Notes under the pieces: generated by a model
What the model was told of the DNA's origin: nothing
Database searches by the model: none
Seen by the model: only the letters and a program-made list of their open reading frames with translations
Origin: Variibacter gotjawalensis
Lineage (GTDB): Bacteria > Pseudomonadota > Alphaproteobacteria > Rhizobiales > Xanthobacteraceae
Direction of reading: 5' to 3'
NCBI RefSeq assembly: GCF_002355335.1
Contig: NZ_AP014946.1
Span: forward strand, 2,991,501 to 3,055,500
DNA length: 64,000 bases
Shown: positions 41,301 to 50,028 of the stretch, piece after piece
Numbering within the stretch: position 1 is the stretch's first letter
Layout of the letters: every line of letters starts with the position of its first letter
Translations under genes and position numbers: made by a program

Positions 41301-43601
41301 ACAGTCGAGCTGCGCACGCCGTCGCTCGCGCGCCCTGGCTCGACACTGAAGGTGCCGGTGAAAGTGAACGGCCTCGCCGCGGGTGAGGAGGCACGCATCA
41401 CGGTTGCGGCCGTCGACGTCGGCATCCTCAACCTAACCAACTACAAGCCGCCGAACCCGACCGACTACTACCTCGGTCAGCGTCGTCTCTCGGCCGAACT
41501 CCGCGATCTCTACGGCCAATTGATTGACGGCATGCAAGGTACGCGCGGCGCAATCCGCTCCGGCGGCGACGGCCCGGGAACCATCTCCGGCAATCCGCCG
41601 ACGCAGCCGCCGCTCGCGATGTTCTCGGGACTCGTGACTGTCGCGCCGGACGGCAGCGCGGAGGTTTCCTTCGATCTTCCGGCTTTCGCCGGCAGCGTTC
41701 GCGTCATGGCGGTCGCGTGGTCGAAGAACAAAGTAGGCAATGCGCATGCGGACGTGATTGTCCGCGATCCAGTTGTGCTGACGTCGACGCTCCCGCGCTT
41801 CCTGCTCAACGGCGACCGTGGCAATCTGCGGCTCGAAGTCGACAATGTCGAAGGCGAGGCGGGCGACTATCGTTTGGCCGTCAGCGCCGAAGGTCCTGTC
41901 ACCATTGGCACTGGCGCGACGCAGACGATGCGGCTCAACGCCAAACAGCGATCCGGCCTGTCGCTCCCAGTCACGGCATCCGGCGTTGGCCTCGCCAACG
42001 TCAAGGTGAGCGTCACCGGTCCGAACGGTTTCGGCATCGAGCGCAGCTACGTGCTCGCCTCCAAGCCGGCGACGCAAGTGCTGACGCGCCGCAACGTTCG
42101 TCCGATCGCTCCGGGCGAGACGATCACGCTGACCGGCGACATGCTCGCCGACCTTCTGCCGGGCACCGGCAGCGCGACGATCTCGGTCGGCCCGTCCTCG
42201 GCACTCGATGTCGCGTCGTTGCTGCAGGCGCTCGATCGTTATCCGTTCGGCTGCTCGGAACAGATCACCAGCCGCGCAATGCCGCTGCTCTACGTCAACG
42301 AACTCGCGACCGAGCAACAGCTCGCTCTCGACCAAACCGTCGATCAACGCATCCGCGACGCGGTCGAGCGGCTGCTCGGGCGGCAAGGCTCGAACGGTTC
42401 GTTCGGCCTGTGGTCGACAGGCGGCGACGACGCATGGCTCGATGCCTATGTCACAGACTTCCTGACCCGCGCCAAAGAACGCAACTTCGCGGTGCCGGAG
42501 GTCGGCTTCAAACTCGCGCTCGACCGCCTGCGCAACTTCGTCGCCAACGCCAAGGAGCCGGAGAAGGACGGCGGCCGCGAACTCGCCTATGCGCTGTATG
42601 TTCTCGCTCGCAACGGCGTCGCTCCGGTCGGCGACTTGCGCTATCTCGCCGATACGAGACTGAGTTCGATCGCGACGCCGATCGCCAAAGCCCAGATCGC
42701 GGCCGCGCTTGCGATGCTGGGCGATCAGGCCCGTGCCGAGCGTGTTTATCAGGCCGCGCTCGAAACCATCTCGCCGCAGCCGAAGCTCGAATACGGGCGT
42801 TCCGATTACGGCTCGTCGCTGCGCGACGCCGCCGCGTTGGTGACGCTTGTGTCCGAGACGCGCGGTCCTCGCGCGATCGTCAACCAGGCGGTCGAGCGCG
42901 TCGAGGCCGCGCGTAACCTCACGCCCTACACCTCGACGCAGGAGCAGTCCTGGATGGTGTTGGCGGCACGCGCGCTCGGCAAAGGCACGCGTATCTCGGT
43001 CGATGTGAGCGGCGAGCAGCACAACGGCTCTTACTATCGCCGCCTCAGCGAGGCTGCGCTGCGCAGCCCGATCACGCTGCGCAACACCTCGACGGTGCCG
43101 CTGCAGGCCGTCGTCTCGGTGATGGGCGCTCCGGTGACGCCGGAGCCCGCGATCGATCGCGGCTTCAAGCTTGAGCGGCAATACTTCACGCTGTCGGGTG
43201 AAGCCGCCAACCCGAGCCGCGCCAAGCAGAACCAGCGCTTCGTCGTGGTGCTGAAGGTGACCGAGCCAAAACCGGACTTCGCGCGTGTGATCCTTGCCGA
43301 CTATCTCCCGGCGGGCTTCGAGATCGACAACCCGCGTCTCGTCTCGTCTGGCGACACCGGAACGCTCTCGTGGATTCAGGATGCGCTGGAGCCGGTGCAC
43401 ACCGAATTCCGCGACGATCGTTTCGTCGCGGCGTTCGATCGCAAAGCTGGAGCACCGTCGGTCTTCACCGTCGCATATGTCGTGCGGGCCGTCTCTCCTG
43501 GGCGTTACGTGGCGCCGCAGGCGTTCATCGAGGACATGTACCGGCCGGACCGCTTCGGGCGCACCGGTACAGGCGCGATCGAGGTCGAGACGGCACGCTG
43601 A
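38388..43601 (+). CDS. Bacterial alpha-2-macroglobulin with thioester motif
   Basis: A 1737-residue periplasmic protease trap. A signal peptide (LRAVLATTMLALASFSSPSA) is followed by a helical N-terminal region, several MG domains, and the A2M thioester domain. The thioester motif Cys1289-Ser-Glu-Gln1292 (PFGCSEQITSRAM) is intact, so the protein can bind attacking proteases covalently, as in E. coli YfhM/ECAM. The bait-like segment is around YYLGQRRLSAELRDLYGQLI. The stop overlaps the pbpC ATG by one base (TGATG). This pairing with pbpC is conserved and links defence against host proteases to peptidoglycan repair. Confidence 0.95.
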   Translation: MAGFLRAVLATTMLALASFSSPSAEAATKAYQRDDLADAAIKLEAEIKREAGAVAKPVATLRREIDIAIERGETGTALQALSQIISVEPNEAAHWLRLARTILRVVPSEPRERTTLLERASTAAYIAYQRAGNNAEEAASLGVLSQAFTERRLWRPALDTLRIALQARESSDARARYENMRSEHGFRLLDYSVDSDAASPRICFQFSEALPGKRTDFTPFVSVVGMDKVAITAEEKQLCVEGLKHGERYAIALRAGLPSTVSETLIKSADFNVYVRDRKPFVRFTSKAYVLPKTGQQGIPVVSVNTQKIKVRILRVGDRNLMATILGRDFQRNLERYEIDRIADEKGMEIWKGELAVESQLNADVTTAFPVTEAVFNMRPGIYLMTAEPDGPKADDDYSSVATQWFVVSDLGLASYSGNDGVHVFVQSLASAESKAGVEVRLMSRSNEVLATRQTDANGLARFEAGLARGEGGLAPAMVIASDATGDYGFLNLKGPAFDLTDRGVAGRPPANGLDAFVFAERGVYRTGETVHLTALLRDAKSVASANTALTLVFERPDGVEYRRMVVADQGVGGRAVSVPIIGSAPTGTYRVKAYVDPKGSVIGQTTFLVEDYVPDRIEFELASPTGKVSKTEAADVTVTGRFLYGAPSSGLGLDGEVVIKPAKERPGLAGYQFGPSEEEVTNERQTLEGLPDTDESGKATFKVSLDKLPETSKPLEAQVVVRMAESGGRAVERTLTLPIIPSAPMIGIKPLFNGKSLGEGEMATFDVAMVSTDGKMMERKGLRYELLRIESRYQWYRQNGRWEYEPVKSTKRVADGRIDVGADKAGRISAPVEWGRYRLEISTDDPSGPLTSVAFDAGYYSEATADTPDVLEVALDKTEYRPGDDMTVAVTARAAGRINISVISDRLVTTTSAQVQAGTARLPVKVGADWGSGAYVVATLVRPMDTQAQRMPGRAIGLQWFAIDRRAKSLTVELRTPSLARPGSTLKVPVKVNGLAAGEEARITVAAVDVGILNLTNYKPPNPTDYYLGQRRLSAELRDLYGQLIDGMQGTRGAIRSGGDGPGTISGNPPTQPPLAMFSGLVTVAPDGSAEVSFDLPAFAGSVRVMAVAWSKNKVGNAHADVIVRDPVVLTSTLPRFLLNGDRGNLRLEVDNVEGEAGDYRLAVSAEGPVTIGTGATQTMRLNAKQRSGLSLPVTASGVGLANVKVSVTGPNGFGIERSYVLASKPATQVLTRRNVRPIAPGETITLTGDMLADLLPGTGSATISVGPSSALDVASLLQALDRYPFGCSEQITSRAMPLLYVNELATEQQLALDQTVDQRIRDAVERLLGRQGSNGSFGLWSTGGDDAWLDAYVTDFLTRAKERNFAVPEVGFKLALDRLRNFVANAKEPEKDGGRELAYALYVLARNGVAPVGDLRYLADTRLSSIATPIAKAQIAAALAMLGDQARAERVYQAALETISPQPKLEYGRSDYGSSLRDAAALVTLVSETRGPRAIVNQAVERVEAARNLTPYTSTQEQSWMVLAARALGKGTRISVDVSGEQHNGSYYRRLSEAALRSPITLRNTSTVPLQAVVSVMGAPVTPEPAIDRGFKLERQYFTLSGEAANPSRAKQNQRFVVVLKVTEPKPDFARVILADYLPAGFEIDNPRLVSSGDTGTLSWIQDALEPVHTEFRDDRFVAAFDRKAGAPSVFTVAYVVRAVSPGRYVAPQAFIEDMYRPDRFGRTGTGAIEVETAR

Positions 43602-45670
43602 TGCGCTTCATCCGCAAACGCTGGCGCTGGCTTGTGGCAGGCTTTGCCGCAAGCCTCGCGGTTGCGTTCGTCGCGGGCGTCGTGTGGGTGAAAAGCCTCG
43701 GACCTGCGCCGCTCGGCGAAGGTCTCGAATTCTCGACTCTGGTGCTCGACCGGGAAGGGCGCATGCTGCGCCCTTACGCGACGGCCGACGGTCGCTGGCG
43801 CTTGCCTGTCAGCCTCGCGAACGTCGATCCGCGTTACGTCGAGACGTTGATCGCGTATGAGGACAAACGCTTCCGCGACCATCGTGGCGTCGATGCTTTC
43901 GCGCTCGGCCGTGCGGCGTGGCAGCTCGTCACCAATGGCCGCATCGTTTCGGGTGGCTCGACGTTGTCGATGCAGGTTGCGCGCCTGCTGGAGCCGCGCG
44001 CCGAGCGATCCTTCGCCGCGAAGGCGCGTCAAATCGTGCGCGCGGTCCAACTCGAAAGCGCGCTGACCAAGGACGAGATCGTCAACCTTTATCTCAATCT
44101 CGCGCCGTTCGGCGGCAACCTCGAAGGCGTGCGCGCAGCATCCTTCGCGTATTTCAACAAAGAGCCGAAACGCCTCTCGCTGGCCGAGACTGCGCTGCTT
44201 GTCGCCTTGCCGCAATCGCCGGAAGCGCGGCGTCCCGATCGTTCGGTCGCAGTCGCGCGTGCGGCGCGCGATCGCGTACTCGATCGCATCGCGGAATCGA
44301 ACCTCGTTTGGTCGCATGAAGTCGATCGCGCGCGAATGGAAGCCGTCACGGCGCAACGCCATCCGATGCCGGCGCTTGCCGCGCATGCGGCCGACAACGC
44401 GATCCACGTCGCGCCGGACCGACGTGTTCATTCCCTCACTATCGAAGCGCCGCTGCAGAAGGCGCTGGAGCAGCTTGCGAAAGAGCGAGCGCCGACGATC
44501 GGGCCGGAGATTTCGATCGCGATTGTGGTCGTCGACAACGCGACCGGCGAAGTCCTCTCGCGCGTTGCCTCGGCGGATTACTTCGACGACAAGCGCGCGG
44601 GCCAAGTCGACCTCAGCCAAGCGCTGCGCTCGCCAGGGTCGACGTTGAAGCCCTTCATCTACGGCCTCGGCTTCGAGGATGGTCTGATCCATCCCGAGAC
44701 GTTGATCGAGGATCGGCCACGCCGTTACGGCAGCTACGCGCCGGAAAATTTCGACATGACGTTCCAGGGCACCGTGACGGTGCGCAAGGCATTGCAGTCG
44801 TCGCTCAACGTCCCAGCCATCGCGGTGCTCGACGCCGTCCGATCCAGCCGTTTCACGGCGCGGTTGACGCAAGCCGGGGCAGGGCTGGTGTTGCCCGACG
44901 GCGAAATACCCGGGCTCGCCATGGGCCTCGGTGGCGTCGGCATTCGTCTCACCGACCTCACGATGCTTTATGCCGGCGTTGCACGTCTCGGCAATACGAT
45001 CACGCTGACGGAGCGCCTCGACAGCACCGAAAAACCGACCGAGCGTCGCCTGCTCGAGCCGGCGGCCGCTTGGCAGGTCGGTAACGTTCTGCTCGGCACT
45101 GCACCACCGCTCAACGCCGCGCCTGGCCGCATCGCCTACAAGACCGGCACCAGCTACGGCTATCGCGACGCATGGTCGGTCGGCTTCGATGGCAAGCGCA
45201 CCGTCGGCGTCTGGGTCGGCCGACCGGACGGCGCGCCGGTGCCCGGAATGCTCGGTCGCACCGCCGCGGCGCCGATCCTGTTCGATGCGTTCGCGCGCAT
45301 GGGCAAAATCCCGAGCCCGCTGCCGGCCGCCCCGCGCGGCGTGCTGACAGCGGCAACCGACAAGCTGCCGCCGCCGCTGCAGCAGTTCCGCGGGCTCGGC
45401 GAGGAGGTGAAGCCTCAATCCTCACTCCGCATCATGTTTCCGCCGAACGGCGCGCGGCTCGATCTCTCAAGCCCGGGCGGCCTGTTGGAGCAGGTGGCTC
45501 TGAAGGTTTCGGGCGGCAATGGTGCGCTGACGCTGCTCGCCAACGGCATCCCGGTCGGCACCTCGACGAAGCGCACGGTCTTCTGGACTCCCGATGGTCC
45601 GGGCTTTGTTCGCCTCACGATCACGGATAGTAACGGAGCGGCAGAAAGCGTGATGGTCCGCGTTCAGTAG
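43601..45670 (+). CDS. pbpC: Penicillin-binding protein 1C
   Basis: A 689-residue bifunctional peptidoglycan synthase. One N-terminal membrane helix (WRWLVAGFAASLAVAFVAGV) precedes the glycosyltransferase domain (AYEDKRFRDHRGVDAFALGR; SGGSTLSMQVARLLEP). The transpeptidase domain has SxxK in RSPGSTLKPFIYG, SLN in LQSSLNVPA, and KTG in YKTGTSYGYRDAW. A C-terminal PBP1C-specific domain of ~100 residues (LRIMFPPNGARLDL) completes it. ATG 43601 overlaps the stop of the macroglobulin gene, so both are translated from one message; longer frames upstream are the macroglobulin gene in another frame. Confidence 0.96.
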   Translation: MRFIRKRWRWLVAGFAASLAVAFVAGVVWVKSLGPAPLGEGLEFSTLVLDREGRMLRPYATADGRWRLPVSLANVDPRYVETLIAYEDKRFRDHRGVDAFALGRAAWQLVTNGRIVSGGSTLSMQVARLLEPRAERSFAAKARQIVRAVQLESALTKDEIVNLYLNLAPFGGNLEGVRAASFAYFNKEPKRLSLAETALLVALPQSPEARRPDRSVAVARAARDRVLDRIAESNLVWSHEVDRARMEAVTAQRHPMPALAAHAADNAIHVAPDRRVHSLTIEAPLQKALEQLAKERAPTIGPEISIAIVVVDNATGEVLSRVASADYFDDKRAGQVDLSQALRSPGSTLKPFIYGLGFEDGLIHPETLIEDRPRRYGSYAPENFDMTFQGTVTVRKALQSSLNVPAIAVLDAVRSSRFTARLTQAGAGLVLPDGEIPGLAMGLGGVGIRLTDLTMLYAGVARLGNTITLTERLDSTEKPTERRLLEPAAAWQVGNVLLGTAPPLNAAPGRIAYKTGTSYGYRDAWSVGFDGKRTVGVWVGRPDGAPVPGMLGRTAAAPILFDAFARMGKIPSPLPAAPRGVLTAATDKLPPPLQQFRGLGEEVKPQSSLRIMFPPNGARLDLSSPGGLLEQVALKVSGGNGALTLLANGIPVGTSTKRTVFWTPDGPGFVRLTITDSNGAAESVMVRVQ

Positions 45671-45756
45671 CGTTTGCGCCACAGCGGGTTGAAAACGCCT
45701 TATTTTCGCGCAGTCAGTATTCTCCAGAATCCGACGATATGCTCTAGCTGCCCGAA

Positions 45757-47484
45757 ATGGCAGCCACCCTCCCACGCACGGCGAACAGCGCTTCGGGCTA
45801 TCTGACGGGCCTTCTCGATTACGGCGAGACGCGGCATCGCTACGCGGTCATTTTGCTGACGGTTCTTGCCTTGCTGGCGTTTCTTCCCGGCTTCTCGCAG
45901 GTGCCGCCCGTCGACCGCGAGGAACCACGCTTCGCGCAAGCTGCGAAGCAGATGATCGAAACCGGCAACTACGTCGACATCCGTTTCCAAGACACCGAAC
46001 GCTACGCAAAGCCAATAGGGATCTACTGGCTGCAGGTCGCCGTCGTGAAGACCGCGGAGGCCGTCGGATTGCCGCGCGCGCGAATTCGTATCTGGCTCTA
46101 TCGGCTGCCGTCGCTGTTCGCTGCCATCGGCGTCGTGCTGATGACGTATTGGAGCGCGCTCGCATTCGTCGGCCGTCGCCCCGCGGTTCTCGCGGGTGCG
46201 ATGATGGCGTGCTGCGTCATGCTCAGTGTGGAAGCGCGGCTGGCGAAGACGGACGCCGTGTTGCTGCTGACGACGACGATAGCCCTAGGTGCATTGGCGC
46301 GCGTCTACCTCGCGCAGCGGGAGAGCCCCGGTGCGGTAACCAAAACATCGCTAACGCTACTTTTCTGGACCGCGATCGCGGTCGGAACGCTGGTCAAGGG
46401 GCCGATCATCTGGCTCTTCGCCGGGCTTCCGGCAATCGTGCTATCGATCGCCGATCGCAATGCGCGCTGGCTGCTTGCTCTGCGTCCGCTCGTTGGCCTT
46501 GCGTGGTGCGCCCTGATTGCGTTGCCGTGGTTCATCGCGATCGTCAGACAATCGGGTTTTCTTTTTCTCAGCGAATCGATTGTCGGCGATCTGCTCTCGC
46601 GCACGGTCACCGGCAAGGACGGCAACTGGCGGCCCCCTGGATTTCACTTCCTGCTGTTCTGGATCATGTTCTGGCCGGGTGCGCCGCTCGCCGCAGTCGC
46701 AGCGCCGCAGCTTTGGCAGATGCGTGGCGCCGCGGATGTCCGTTTCCTGCTCGCTTGGATCATTCCGGCGTGGATTGTTTTTGAGATCGCGCTCACCAAG
46801 CAGCCGCACTATGTGTTGCCGCTATTTCCTGCCTTCGCGATAGCGATTGCGGTTGCGATCGAACGCCGCGCGTTGAGCACGTCGCGCTGGCTGCAGAATG
46901 CAACTGTCGGATGGTTTTTGCTTCCGCTCGGCGTGTTCATCGCGAGTGTGGTGTTTATCGCTTATGCGGGGCGCTCGGTCGGTTACTTGTCGTGGCCGAT
47001 CGCCGCCTTCGCGACGACGATCGGTGCGTTCGCGTGGTGGCTTTATACAAACCGCGAGATCGAGCAGGCTCTCGTCAAAGCAATCGCCGCCGCGCTGCTC
47101 GTTAGCATCGCGTTCCACGGGCTGGTTCTTCCCGCCCTGGCTTATGTGTCGCCGAGCCCTGAGATTGCGCGCTACCTCCGCGATGCTCCGTGTTCGCAAC
47201 CGCGCCTCGCGTCGGCCGGTTATCAGGAGCCAAGCTTAGTGTTCCTCGCCGGTACGCAAACCGTGTTGACCGATGGTCGCGGTGCCGCCGAATTCCTCCG
47301 CGACGGCGGATGCCGTTACGTCGCAGTAGAAAGCCGGCAGCTTCGCAACTTTACGCAGTATGCCGAAAATGCGGGCATTCGTTACGAGTCGGTCGGACGC
47401 GTTGAGCGTTTAAACCTCGCTCGTGTCCGCCGCGCGACGATCCTGGTATTCCGTGCGCCGATGCAGGGCGATCGCGCGCCCTAG
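45757..47484 (+). CDS. ArnT-like membrane glycosyltransferase (GT39/GT83)
   Basis: A 575-residue integral membrane protein with about eleven hydrophobic helices. The first luminal loop holds the dolichyl-phosphate-mannose/ArnT-type signature VDREEPRFAQAAKQMIETGN and YAKPIGIYWLQVA, with acidic residues for catalysis. Such enzymes transfer a sugar from a polyprenyl-phosphate donor to lipid A, a glycan or a protein. The C-terminal ~110 residues form a soluble domain (YLRDAPCSQPRLASAGYQEP). It is alone; its stop overlaps that of metC on the other strand (CTAG). The acceptor cannot be told from sequence. Confidence 0.88.
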   Translation: MAATLPRTANSASGYLTGLLDYGETRHRYAVILLTVLALLAFLPGFSQVPPVDREEPRFAQAAKQMIETGNYVDIRFQDTERYAKPIGIYWLQVAVVKTAEAVGLPRARIRIWLYRLPSLFAAIGVVLMTYWSALAFVGRRPAVLAGAMMACCVMLSVEARLAKTDAVLLLTTTIALGALARVYLAQRESPGAVTKTSLTLLFWTAIAVGTLVKGPIIWLFAGLPAIVLSIADRNARWLLALRPLVGLAWCALIALPWFIAIVRQSGFLFLSESIVGDLLSRTVTGKDGNWRPPGFHFLLFWIMFWPGAPLAAVAAPQLWQMRGAADVRFLLAWIIPAWIVFEIALTKQPHYVLPLFPAFAIAIAVAIERRALSTSRWLQNATVGWFLLPLGVFIASVVFIAYAGRSVGYLSWPIAAFATTIGAFAWWLYTNREIEQALVKAIAAALLVSIAFHGLVLPALAYVSPSPEIARYLRDAPCSQPRLASAGYQEPSLVFLAGTQTVLTDGRGAAEFLRDGGCRYVAVESRQLRNFTQYAENAGIRYESVGRVERLNLARVRRATILVFRAPMQGDRAP

Positions 47485-48665
47485 GCCTTCGTCATCGCGG
47501 CAAAGCCACGCTCAAGATCGTCGACGAGGTCTTCGAGATTCTCAAGACCGATGTGGAAGCGGATGCACGGGCCGCCCGGGTTCCATTGCGTCGCCGTGCG
47601 ATACTCAGAGCAATCGAACGGCAGCACCAGACTTTCGAAGCCGCCCCAAGACGCGCCGATGCCGAACAGCCGCAGCGCGTCGACGAAGGCATGCGTCTTC
47701 GCGGTCGACACCGGCTTGAAGACAACGCTGAACAGCCCGCTCGATCCGAAAAAGTCTCGCTTCCAAATCGAATGGCCCGGATGGCTTTCGAGGGCAGGGT
47801 GGAGGACGCGCAGAACTTCGGCCCGCTGCTCGAACCAGCGCGCCATCTCTAGCGCCGCCTTTTCGTGATGCGCGAGGCGGACCGGCATCGTGCGCAGGCC
47901 GCGTGACGCAAGAAACGCATCTTCCGGACCGGCACAGGCCGAGATCGCATCGAAGGTCTGCCGCAGCGGCTTCCAGCAGCGTTCATTGGCGCTGACGAGA
48001 CCGAGCAGGACGTCGGAGTGACCGCCGAGATATTTCGTGCCGGCTTCGATCGCGATATCGGCACCGCGCTCATGCGGTGGGAAGTACAGGGGCGTCGCCC
48101 ACGTATTGTCGACCAGCACGATCGCATCGTGACGATGCGCGACCTCGGCAATCGCCGGGATGTCCTGCATCTCGAAGCTCTGCGAGCCCGGAGCCTCGGT
48201 GAAGACGGCACGTGTGTTCGGTCGCATCAAAGCTTCGATGCCGGCGCCGATCAGCGGATCGTAATACTCTGTCTCTACGCCGAAGCGCTTGAGAATGCCG
48301 TCGCAGTAGTTGCGTGTCGGCCGGTAAACCGAATCTGTGACCAGCATATGGTCGCCGGCACTGAGGACGGAGGTTAGCGCCAAGGCGATCGCAGCGAGGC
48401 CTGACGGTGCTAGCACCGTTCCGGCGGCACCGCTCAACTCCGTCCAGGACTGTTCGAGGTTTGCGATCGTTGGGGTGCCCTTGGTCCCGTAGGTGAACCG
48501 CGCTTTCCGGTCCATAAAGTCTTGGGCGTTAGGGTAAAGAACGGTCGAGCCGCGATAGATCGGCGTATTGACGAAGCCGTGATGATCGAACGGCACGCGC
48601 CCGCTGTTGACCAGCCGGGTTCGTATTCCGCGAGGCTTTCGATCGTCGTCGCCGCCAGATTGCAT
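47481..48665 (-). CDS. metC: Cystathionine beta-lyase
   Basis: A 394-residue PLP enzyme of the Cys/Met metabolism family. The PLP-binding lysine is in EAGTKYLGGHSDVLLGLV; YGTKGTPT near the start and SWGGFESLVLPF near the end are typical of MetC in alphaproteobacteria. It cleaves cystathionine to homocysteine, pyruvate and ammonia in methionine synthesis. ATG 48665 has GGAGACGG upstream. It converges with the glycosyltransferase gene with stops overlapping by four bases and diverges from the aap operon. Confidence 0.93.
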   Translation of the reverse strand: MQSGGDDDRKPRGIRTRLVNSGRVPFDHHGFVNTPIYRGSTVLYPNAQDFMDRKARFTYGTKGTPTIANLEQSWTELSGAAGTVLAPSGLAAIALALTSVLSAGDHMLVTDSVYRPTRNYCDGILKRFGVETEYYDPLIGAGIEALMRPNTRAVFTEAPGSQSFEMQDIPAIAEVAHRHDAIVLVDNTWATPLYFPPHERGADIAIEAGTKYLGGHSDVLLGLVSANERCWKPLRQTFDAISACAGPEDAFLASRGLRTMPVRLAHHEKAALEMARWFEQRAEVLRVLHPALESHPGHSIWKRDFFGSSGLFSVVFKPVSTAKTHAFVDALRLFGIGASWGGFESLVLPFDCSEYRTATQWNPGGPCIRFHIGLENLEDLVDDLERGFAAMTKA

Positions 48666-48806
48666 TTCCGTCTCCGCTCAAATGTTTTCATATACGAGAT
48701 GTGGCGCGCAATTGGTCAACCCCTTGACCGGGAGGGGCGGACGTTCTCAGATGGCGGCACGGTTCAGGAGGCGGGGGGAGCCGGGTGTTGCTTTAGGTGC
48801 AACGCT

Positions 48807-48822
48807 TGGCACGTCTCCTGCT
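48807..48822 (+). promoter_or_regulatory. Sigma-54 promoter of the aap operon
   Basis: TGGCACGTCTCCTGCT matches the sigma-54 consensus TGGCACRNNNNTTGCW at all but one position, with GG (48808-48809) and GC (48820-48821) separated by the required ten bases. Transcription would start near 48832, giving an 85-base leader to aapJ. Sigma-54 control agrees with nitrogen (Ntr) regulation of aap known in Rhizobium. Confidence 0.75.
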
Positions 48823-48916
48823 TCCAAAACTCACGGGTGAGGCGCTCCCGGTAGGACGTCTCGTGCGAATTGTGACGCGCCACGGCTGGGCCGGGCGCGC
48901 AAAGCTGGGAGAAGTT

Positions 48917-49933
48917 ATGAAAAAGATTGTTGCAACACTGGCTTTCGCGGCGGCCGCCGGATTGGCGATGGCGCCTGCGCAAGCGCAGACTTTGAAGGCG
49001 GTGAAGGACCGCGGTTCGCTGAGCTGCGGCTCGAATACCGGCCTCGCCGGTTTCGGCATTCCGGATGCTCAAGGCAACTGGACCGGCCTCGACGTTGATT
49101 TCTGCCGCGCCGTGTCGGCGGCGATCTTCAACGATCCGACCAAAGTAAAGTTCGTCCCGCTCACCGCGAAGGACCGCTTCACGGCGCTACAGTCGGGTGA
49201 CGTCGACGTTCTCGCACGTAACACGACCTGGTCTTCGTCGCGTGACACGCAGGCTGGCCTCAACTTCACGGGCGTCAACTACTACGACGGCCAAGGCTTC
49301 ATCGTCCGCAAGGACCTCAAGGTGAACTCGGCCCTCGAACTCGCCGACGCCGCCGTCTGCGTCCAGCAGGGCACAACGACCGAGCTCAATCTCGCGGACT
49401 ATTTCCGTGCCAACAAGATGAAGCTCAAGACCGTCGCCTTCGCTCAGCTCGACGAGGCCGTGAAGGCTTACGACTCCAAACGCTGCGATGCTTACACGAC
49501 CGACGCGTCGGGTCTCTACGCTGCCCGCCTCAAGCTCGAGAAGCCGGACGAGCATCTCGTTCTGCCGGAAGTGATCTCGAAGGAGCCGCTCGGACCGGCC
49601 GTTCGTCACGGTGACGACCAGTGGTTCGATATCGTGAAGTGGGTTCACTACGCGATGGTCAACGCGGAAGAGATGGGCATCACGAAGGCCAACGTCGAAG
49701 AGATGCGCAAGTCCGACAACCCGGACGTGAAGCGCTTCCTCGGCACGGAAGGGAACTTCGGCGAGCAGTTCGGCCTCACCAAGGATTGGGCCTATCAGAT
49801 CGTCAAGCACGTGGGCAATTACGGCGAAGCATTCGAGCGCAACGTCGGCGCGAACTCTCCGCTAAAGGTTCAGCGCGGACTGAATGCTCTGTGGACCAAG
49901 GGCGGTCTGCAGTACGCACCGCCGGTGCGCTGA
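48917..49933 (+). CDS. aapJ: General L-amino acid ABC transporter substrate-binding protein
   Basis: A 338-residue periplasmic binding protein. The signal peptide ends LAMAPAQAQ and the mature part begins TLKAVKDRGSLSCGSNTGLA, typical of AapJ. LDVDFCRAVSAAIF, ALQSGDVDVLARNTTWSSSR and QQGTTTELNLADYF are family-3 binding-protein segments. AapJQMP takes up a broad range of L-amino acids in rhizobia. ATG 48917 follows GGGAGAAG and starts the signal peptide; the frame open to 48797 would overlap the promoter. A hairpin after the stop probably limits transcription into the permease genes. Confidence 0.95.
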   Translation: MKKIVATLAFAAAAGLAMAPAQAQTLKAVKDRGSLSCGSNTGLAGFGIPDAQGNWTGLDVDFCRAVSAAIFNDPTKVKFVPLTAKDRFTALQSGDVDVLARNTTWSSSRDTQAGLNFTGVNYYDGQGFIVRKDLKVNSALELADAAVCVQQGTTTELNLADYFRANKMKLKTVAFAQLDEAVKAYDSKRCDAYTTDASGLYAARLKLEKPDEHLVLPEVISKEPLGPAVRHGDDQWFDIVKWVHYAMVNAEEMGITKANVEEMRKSDNPDVKRFLGTEGNFGEQFGLTKDWAYQIVKHVGNYGEAFERNVGANSPLKVQRGLNALWTKGGLQYAPPVR

Positions 49934-49941
49934 TTTGAGAC

Positions 49942-49967
49942 CGGGCGGCGCTCACTGGCGCCGCCCG
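49942..49967 (+). terminator. Intra-operon hairpin between aapJ and aapQ
   Basis: CGGGCGGCGC-TCACTG-GCGCCGCCCG, a perfect 10-base stem with a 6-base loop starting nine bases after the aapJ stop. No T run follows. Such stems after binding-protein genes usually stabilise the upstream message or attenuate readthrough, so that AapJ is made in excess over the membrane proteins. Confidence 0.65.
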
Positions 49968-50028
49968 ACTACCGTAACGGCGATGAGGGGTCGTCGTCGT
50001 TGCGAGCTTTTACGGGGGTCCATTTTTT

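Noticed and set aside
41433-45418. Minus-strand open frames of 655 and 637 codons opposite the macroglobulin and pbpC genes
   Set aside because: Arg/His-rich composition of reverse-complement GC-rich coding DNA; the plus-strand genes have complete domain sets.
48787-48803. NtrC-binding site GTTGC-N6/7-GCAAC next to the sigma-54 promoter
   Set aside because: Only one half (GGTGCA) resembles the NtrC consensus and the position touches the -24 element, where an enhancer site would not be expected.
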